Assembly: GCA_037976565.1 (NCBI GenBank)
Contig: CP137684.1
Location: 23,353,745-23,417,744, forward strand
Origin: Mesocentrotus franciscanus
Taxonomy: Eukaryota > Echinodermata > Echinoidea > Camarodonta > Strongylocentrotidae
Reading direction: 5' to 3'
DNA length: 64,000 nucleotides
The position numbers and the translations under genes are program-made. Positions 60,101 to 64,000 of the stretch are shown here, one piece after another. Below the pieces are notes generated by a model. That model worked only from the letters and a program-made list of their open reading frames with translations. It searched no databases and had not been told where the DNA came from. Each line of letters begins with the position of its first letter. The first letter of the stretch is position 1.

Positions 60101-63100
60101 TTAGTGACCTGAAATTCTACTCACATGATTTGGGATACTTGATAACCCTTTAGTCTAAGTTTCATTGAATAATAATATATATCGAAAATAATATCGCTAG
60201 TGATATCCGTTTGTCTCGCGATGTGGTTTAATAAGGGATCTAAAAGATCACGACGTTTCCTGTGCCGCTGCAACACTTCGTCATGTGATAAAACTAATGT
60301 AAGCAAGCGTGTTTTATGCTCACGGAGGACGGGTCAATAATTCAATCGATAATTGGAACAATAACGCACAAGGCCTATTGGCCCACGCACACAGTGCTCG
60401 ACCAATCAGCAGGCCGCTGGTTCGGCTGCTGCCCAAGGCCTATTGGCCGACGCACACGGTGCTCGACCAATCAGCTGGCCGCTGGTTCGGCTCGCCTGCT
60501 GGGCGGAAGCAATAGCGAGCTCAACCAATCAACGATTATCGATCGAATTATTGACCGCCGCGCCGGTCCTCCCGTAGAGTGTAAAACACGCTTGCTTACA
60601 TTAGTTTTTATCACCTGATGAAGTGTTGCAGCACGAAATGTCGTGATCTTTTAGATCCCTTATTGACCACATTGCGAGACAAACGAATATCACTAGCGAT
60701 ATTATTTTCGATACTACATCCGCAATGAGTAATATATTTAGCATTAATAATATATACTTTCAAAATTATATTAAAAATTCAAAAACTTAACCTCAGGTTA
60801 AGTTTTTGATGATGATGCCACAACATAGTCTAAGTTTGTTGACCTGAAATGACCTTTGACCTTGACTTTGCAACCTGAAATTCTTCTCACATGATTGGGG
60901 ATACTTGATAACCCTTTAGTCAAAGTTTCATTGAATAAGAACTTATACTTTCAAAATTATATTAAAAATTCAAAAACTTAACCTCAGGTTAAGTTTTTGA
61001 TGTCTGATGTCTTGCTTTTTGCTATGCAGGCGAGACAAAAATGAGAAACATAATGGTGAAAGCTAGAGCAAAAAAAAAAGAAAGCTATAAATTTGGAATT
61101 TTTTATCAATGAAAAATCAATTGGAAATGTTCTTTAGAGAAAATAGAATTTGAGTAGAATAGAGAGTTGAAGGACTTCTCAATCATATCTTAACCCTTTC
61201 CTTGCTTTGGCCAGCAAATCATGCACTACACAGAAATAAATGTCTGGTATCCATGGAGAATTCTGTAATAAAACTGACATTTGCCAACCTTCCCCCAAAA
61301 TGGGTAACACCTGCCGCACCCACAAGGGGGGACTAGTGATTTTTACCAGAATCCTGCGACAAGTTTGCCATCGTTTTTTCTTTATCTACACTTAAAAGTT
61401 TGATTTAGATGATTTAAATGATAATTGGAAGAAAATAGATCTAATTTTCATTTGCTACATAAGTTGAAGATATTAAAAGACCAAGAGAATATGAAGGAAA
61501 CTTTAGACCACCATTTTCTACAGCGGTAATAAATGTCTATAAACCTAGCGACAGCATGGGTTTAAGTGTCATTCTCAAATAAATCTCAATGAAAGACGAA
61601 GTATTGATACACTGGTTATAATGATTATATGCAGTCTGTTTAAGAAAATATAGTAGTTTTCAATGTTTAGTTCTTCTCAATACCCAAATTCAAGTCATGA
61701 ATATTACCCATAGTAATTATTCAGTGCAAGAAGCGGTTTGAAAGTTATTACCAAAGTTTCAGCTCGAGCATGGCAGAGTCCAAATCAAATGCAAAAAACC
61801 TGCTAGAGTGTGTGTATACCCATTGTTCACCGGGGATAGAGAGTCAACAGAAGATAAATGCCTTGTCATTAAGGACATCCCATGTATTTGTAAATACCTT
61901 GCTGAAGCCATACAAGATGTGAGTCCTCTGTGGGTCAGGAACGGCCACAAGAGGGAGTCCTAGGACACTAGAGTTAGCTGTTGATTCATCATGGATACTG
62001 CACTGATAAATCTCATCCATAATAACATGTAGGCTGTACCTAGAATAAAAAGAAAGATTAGAAAGATGAAGAAGCTGTCCAGTTGAAACAGGTACATGTA
62101 CCTAGTCCCCGTTAAACAAAGGTTTGCGATAAATTGCACATTTGAATAAATGATTCGAATTGGTTAATAGTCAGCGCCCTGTCAACAATATGTGCGTGCA
62201 ATGTTGATCTTGATTAGCCATTACCATTTTGCAATTGAATACAAAGCTTTATGTCATGAGGCCCACACAACTGAGTCCCTGACAAATTCATACCGTTTAT
62301 TCTTTTAACAAAAGCATTTTCCCTCCATTTTGGCACCCCCCTCCTCCTCCTGGCTAAAATCTGCCTATATTCTCCCGCTCAACTAAACGACTTCTTAACT
62401 TCAACTGTGGACCCAACACGTACTATCCGTCTATCCCTTACCCTGAACTTAACCTAAGACCTCATTGCAACCCTAACCCTACACCTACACTTCTGATGTA
62501 AGAAAACCCAGATTTATTGTAGCAAGAGCGAACATAGAAGCACCAAAATGGCACCCCTATTTAATATATGACGACCTTTTGTGTTTTATACAGTAGGCTT
62601 GCGGTTGCACCATGTGAGAGAGAGGGAGGATTGGGGAGTCCTGAAAAGGACTCTCGGTATCTTTCTTTCTTGAGGGTGTGTAGTCCTGAAAAGGACTGTT
62701 GGTGTAGTCTTGAAAAAGACTGTTGGTTATCTTTAGAACTATAGATAGGCCTGTATTGTAGCGAGCGAACCTAGAAGCACCCCTATTATATGAAGACCCT
62801 TTGGGTTTTTCCTCTATATTTCCTTGCCTTAAGTAAGACAAAGAGACAATGGCACTGTAGAGAGGCCGTGGTCGAGTGCTTTAAACCATCCTTTCATCTC
62901 CCTGTTTAAACACTTGACTGGAGATGCAAAGGTCATGGGTTAAATCACTGACGAGGTACTTACTTCTTCAAACAAGGCATTTTATCGTACGTACTTTGCT
63001 CTTCTGCACCCAGGTGCGCTTAAAAATAGGACCTACCGGGTAGCCAGAATACTCCCCAATGTCAAACGGAGCATGTACACTATCATGCAGGAATAGAAAA

Positions 63101-63302
63101 TTAATTCAATGGCCCAGGAAATAATAATTACAATTTTAAGCACTTACAAACAGTATTAAGCACTTTACAAATGTGACTACATGCATTATTAAGAGTCTTA
63201 CTTCTTGCAGAAAGCTAGATAGGCCTGGACCTGTTCCTTAGTATAAACCAGCCCCAATGGATTGCTCGGATTCACAAGAAAGACCCCACGAACACGGTGA
63301 CC
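51094..63302 (-). CDS. 1-aminocyclopropane-1-carboxylate synthase-like protein (ACCS-like), 3' six exons
   Basis: A fold-type-I PLP-dependent aminotransferase-family protein, of the animal branch related to plant ACC synthase (vertebrate ACCS is not known to make ACC). Exons on the minus strand: 63302-63202, 62039-61898, 56248-56107, 54766-54624, 52194-52041, 51143-51094; phases fit throughout. Visible landmarks: VNPSNPLG, VIMDEIYQ, FSK with the PLP Schiff-base lysine, FIWANLGK, and GWYRIMF with the substrate-carboxylate Arg. The motif after the lysine, GFSKDFGIPGTPLG, has Pro where the class-I signature has the phosphate-binding Arg. The N-terminal half lies beyond the right edge. Introns contain most of the repeats at 51.2-61.9 kb. 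Confidence 0.9.
51225..51830 (-). repeat. CCTTACC/AAGGTAAGG array (arm B)
   Basis: An uninterrupted inverse homologue of the split array of arm A, ending in a run of AAGGC pentamers at 51720-51790. It lies just upstream of the last exon in the gene direction. Minus-strand frames of 234 and 238 residues are repeat translations. Confidence 0.9.
52041..52194 (-). CDS. ACCS-like penultimate exon
   Basis: Acceptor ATCTCTAG, donor GAAG|GTAACG. Encodes FLSQDTEEEEKHLTCHLLKG and GYCGGEYGWYRIMFAVPRHR, containing the conserved C-terminal-domain Arg. Starting at the TTC rather than at the nearer CAAG keeps phase 0 with the previous exon. Confidence 0.88.
52250..54280 (+). repeat. Purine minisatellite, ~34-bp unit (arm B)
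   Basis: GGAAGAGGGAGAGAGGGGAC plus AGAGAGATGGGG units over about 2 kb, with two pairs of interspersed longer blocks (TAACAGACCAAGAGTTGGGG near 52350 and 52555; GTAAAAGTTGGGAGAAA near 53670 and 53962) that show higher-order duplication. Inverse of the 22716-23530 array. Long plus- and minus-strand frames here (up to 409 residues) are artefacts of repeat length divisibility. Confidence 0.92.
54281..54580. mobile_element. ~300-bp MITE with ATCAGCTCGAGATTGCCAAA ends
   Basis: The left end at 54281 and the inverse right end ending about 54575 (TTTGGCAATCTCGAGCTGAT) match over about 30 bases. The internal GATGAAGACGC and GCGTCTTCATCAGC also face each other. Absent at the corresponding place in arm A. 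Confidence 0.8.
54624..54766 (-). CDS. ACCS-like exon with RMRDACQVTMEMMDEIGASY
   Basis: Acceptor CTTCTTAG, donor AAG|GTAAAG. Encodes the C-terminal-domain helix and the PQAGLFIWANLGK strand. The arm-A equivalent has a stop codon and lost the acceptor. Confidence 0.9.
54780..55606. other. ACCS-like intron shared with arm A
   Basis: Contains an A-rich stretch of GGAAAAATCAGG units at 54975-55070 that is absent from arm A. No gene. Confidence 0.5.
55607..56106. other. ACCS-like intron beyond the duplication border
   Basis: Single-copy in this window. AAAAGTCTAGAAAAATCTGG-type short repeats occur at 55996-56050. Confidence 0.4.
56107..56248 (-). CDS. ACCS-like exon following the Schiff-base lysine
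   Basis: Acceptor TTCCTCCTAG, donor AAAG|GTAAGA. Encodes DFGIPGTPLGVLHTWNQDV and QASSFIQSAAAKLLEDK. The Pro of GTPLG replaces the expected phosphate-binding Arg. Confidence 0.9.
56490..59638 (+). mobile_element. Tandem-repeat element with a CCGGCATACTGCCGG hairpin end
   Basis: The left part carries TATCCCCCGGCAGTGGCAGC (56539-56560). The right end is CACCGGCATACTGCCGGGGG followed by GATACAATT at 59608-59637. Copy 1 of the host repeat is uninterrupted near 222-230, which defines the insertion. The body is the ~150-bp array described separately; it resembles the other core-repeat plus hairpin elements in layout but is unrelated in unit sequence. Confidence 0.6.
56700..59535 (+). repeat. Higher-order ~150-bp array with TGACCTTTGACC(C)-TATAAAAG motifs
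   Basis: About 18 monomers. Two alternating types (ACAGACGGAACACAGGTGGC and GAGGGCAGCATCGCCCAAAA) make a ~303-bp dimer (anchors near 56790, 57097, 57400, 57703, 58007). Part is duplicated again at ~605 bp (57680 and 58285; 58035 and 58634). Most monomers contain GACCTTTGACC followed within a few bases by TATAAAAG or TATAACAG. No coding. Confidence 0.85.
60182..60745. mobile_element. 564-bp hairpin element, copy 2, 11-bp target duplication
   Basis: TCGAAAATAATATCGCTAGT at 60182, the inverse near 60710, then the same non-palindromic tail ending AGCATT as at 21910-22110. AATAATATATA flanks it at 60171-60181 and 60746-60756. Longer arms include GCAAGCGTGTTTTA and TAAAACACGCTTGC. The centre has two copies of GGCCTATTGGCC and GACCAATCAGC. 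Confidence 0.85.
61042..61897. other. ACCS-like intron without recognised features
   Basis: AT-rich unique DNA. No repeats or ORFs of note. Confidence 0.4.
61898..62039 (-). CDS. ACCS-like exon with PLP-site Asp and Schiff-base Lys
   Basis: Acceptor TTTATTCTAG, donor AAG|GTATTT. Encodes YSLHVIMDEIYQCSIHDEST and LVAVPDPQRTHILYGFSK. The Asp of MDEIY is the pyridine-nitrogen partner, and the final Lys is the aldimine lysine. Confidence 0.92.
62040..62589. other. ACCS-like intron without recognised features
   Basis: Pyrimidine-rich around 62320-62500. A short CCCTAACCCTACACC run near 62471 is not a telomere array. Confidence 0.4.
62636..62721 (-). promoter_or_regulatory. Second cassette of histone-type hairpins with CAAGAAAGAAAGA
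   Basis: Minus-strand hairpins at 62721-62706 (AGTCTT), 62697-62682 (AGTCCT) and 62653-62636 (GAGTCCT), all with TTTC loops. The middle hairpin is followed after nine bases (ACACACCCT) by CAAGAAAGAAAGA at 62672-62660, the order and spacing of a sea urchin histone 3'-processing signal. Flanking sequence (CAGTAGGCTTGCGG near 62591) is shared with the 48.9-kb copy, so it is a dispersed repeat. It is antisense-independent but co-linear with the ACCS-like gene and lies in its intron. Confidence 0.5.
62862..63060 (+). mobile_element. tRNA-derived SINE (Leu/Ser-like)
   Basis: GCCGTGGTCGAGTGCTTTAA holds a box-A-like TGGTCGAGTG. A long variable-arm-like region and GGGTTAAATCA (box-B-like, 62938-62948) follow, then a body with CACCCAGGTGCGCTTAAAAA. 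A functional tRNA is unlikely because box B has diverged. Confidence 0.55.
63202..63302 (-). CDS. ACCS-like exon with VNPSNPLG, first visible exon
   Basis: Acceptor TTTTCTAG, donor AGAA|GTAAGA. Encodes GHRVRGVFLVNPSNPLGLVY and TKEQVQAYLAFCKK. The NPxNPxG segment supplies the PLP-ring Asn in this family. Confidence 0.9.
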
Positions 63303-64000
63303 CTAGAAAAAACAAGGAAAACCCCAAAACACCTGTTACGTAATTACCTCACATTTGCTCTTGGCTTTATTAGCGTGAGGGCTTTGGGTCCAATGTTAAA
63401 TAAGAAACATAATAATAATTTGATTTTTATAGCACCTTTTCCAGAAGATACAAGGCGCTGTCCCTCAGTCAATCAACAAATTAAGAAGAATTGTAGAGGT
63501 ATGTTTTCAGATTTTGAAGGAGTCAAGTGAAGTACTATTTCTTAGAATGCAGGGAGTTTATTCTTGAACGGATTTAAAGCCAGCGTGTTTTTCGGGATTT
63601 GAATTTGGGAAAGAGAAGGGAAGGAGCTGATGTAGATCGAAGTGAATGATGTTCTCTGATGCTGATAGAGTGACGGATAGGAGTTAATGCTGTCTGGCTC
63701 TCAACAGTTGATATATGAATTTATGTCTTTCATGCAGTCTATTGAAGTTCACAGAGTGCATGAATAGAGATCTTAGTTACAGCATGCTAAATTTATCACA
63801 AATAAATAAGGCACCCCCCCCCTCCCCCTTTGACCCAAATTTATACGGGCACACATGAACTTCTAAGAAGGACATTTTAAGGTTCATCAGCATTAAAACA
63901 GGATGATTGTTCAAAATTAGAGTCATTCTGCATTTACAGGGTCATTTTCCATCATAAAGGCTGAGCACTTCACAAGAATATACTTGAAAAAATATATGAC
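63303..64000. other. ACCS-like intron continuing past the window
   Basis: No further ACCS-like exon recognised. Contains a SINE-like tail (TATAGCACCTTTTCCAG ... AAGGCGCTGTCCC, 63428-63465) and a C homopolymer tract at 63814. Confidence 0.45.

Larger units (their letters stand above)
56331..61036 (+). mobile_element. Family-B long repeat, copy 2, within an ACCS-like intron
   Basis: Left border GAAACGCTCTCGGCGGTCTC; right border hairpin GTCTTGC/GCGAGAC at 61009-61036. It carries two insertions absent from copy 1 (about 56490-59638 and 60182-60745). It lacks the 969-3196 insertion of copy 1 (uninterrupted near 60025). Overall orientation matches copy 1. Confidence 0.6.

Noticed and set aside
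62455..62490. Telomeric repeat
   Set aside because: Only one or two CCCTAA-like units; not an array.

Overview
This is nuclear DNA of a marine deuterostome invertebrate, most likely an echinoderm and probably a sea urchin. The genes are split by kilobase-scale introns with GT-AG borders. The sequence is AT-rich and crowded with short transposons, tandem repeats and retroelement fragments. Purine boxes reading CAAGAAAGA, the sea-urchin type of histone downstream element, lie beside histone-type hairpins. No prokaryotic signal was seen. The species call is an inference.

Two genes can be reconstructed. A ferritin gene (+ strand, four coding exons, 34308-41025) encodes an intact 173-residue subunit. 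Two of the six usual ferroxidase-centre residues are changed (Q at the E27 position, K at the E62 position), as are two nucleation glutamates. A 1-aminocyclopropane-1-carboxylate-synthase-like (ACCS-like) PLP enzyme (- strand, six visible exons, 63302 down to 51094) keeps the Schiff-base lysine but has Pro where the family has its phosphate-binding Arg. Its 5' exons lie beyond the right edge.

The window is organised around an imperfect inverted duplication. Arm A (about 19388-29343) and arm B (about 48290-55606) share the 3' end of the ACCS-like gene in opposite orientation and enclose the ferritin locus in an 18.9-kb spacer. The arm-A gene end is a pseudogene with an in-frame stop and a lost splice acceptor. 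The arms differ by insertions, so each serves as an empty-site control for the other. Arm A gained a 2.47-kb element of palindromic repeats bounded by inverted repeats, a LINE 3' end and a 201-bp hairpin element. Arm B gained a different hairpin element, a longer GA minisatellite and a histone-hairpin cassette.

Layout: 1-3675, a long repeat carrying nested tandem-repeat elements; 3.7-8.8 kb, two large palindromes and a 24-bp tandem array; 9.2-10.9 kb, a decayed L1/Tx1-like LINE; 12.0-12.3 kb, possible exons of an unknown gene; 12.5-18.7 kb, two copies of a hAT-like composite element with a captured gag-type zinc-knuckle fragment; 19.4-29.3 kb, arm A; 30.3-31.7 kb, another hAT-like element; 32.5-34.3 kb, hairpins and the ferritin 5' flank; 34.3-41.2 kb, ferritin with transposons in its introns; 41.2-48.3 kb, MITEs and tandem repeats; 48.3-55.6 kb, arm B with the ACCS-like 3' exons; 56.3-61.0 kb, a second copy of the long repeat, carrying a higher-order array of nuclear-receptor-like DR1 plus TATA motifs; 61.9-63.3 kb, further ACCS-like exons.

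The two genes have no evident joint function. The most unusual signals are the tandem histone-mRNA-type 3' hairpins with purine boxes (two dispersed copies), the modified ferritin, the Arg-to-Pro ACCS-like enzyme and the mobile arrays of transcription-factor-like motifs.
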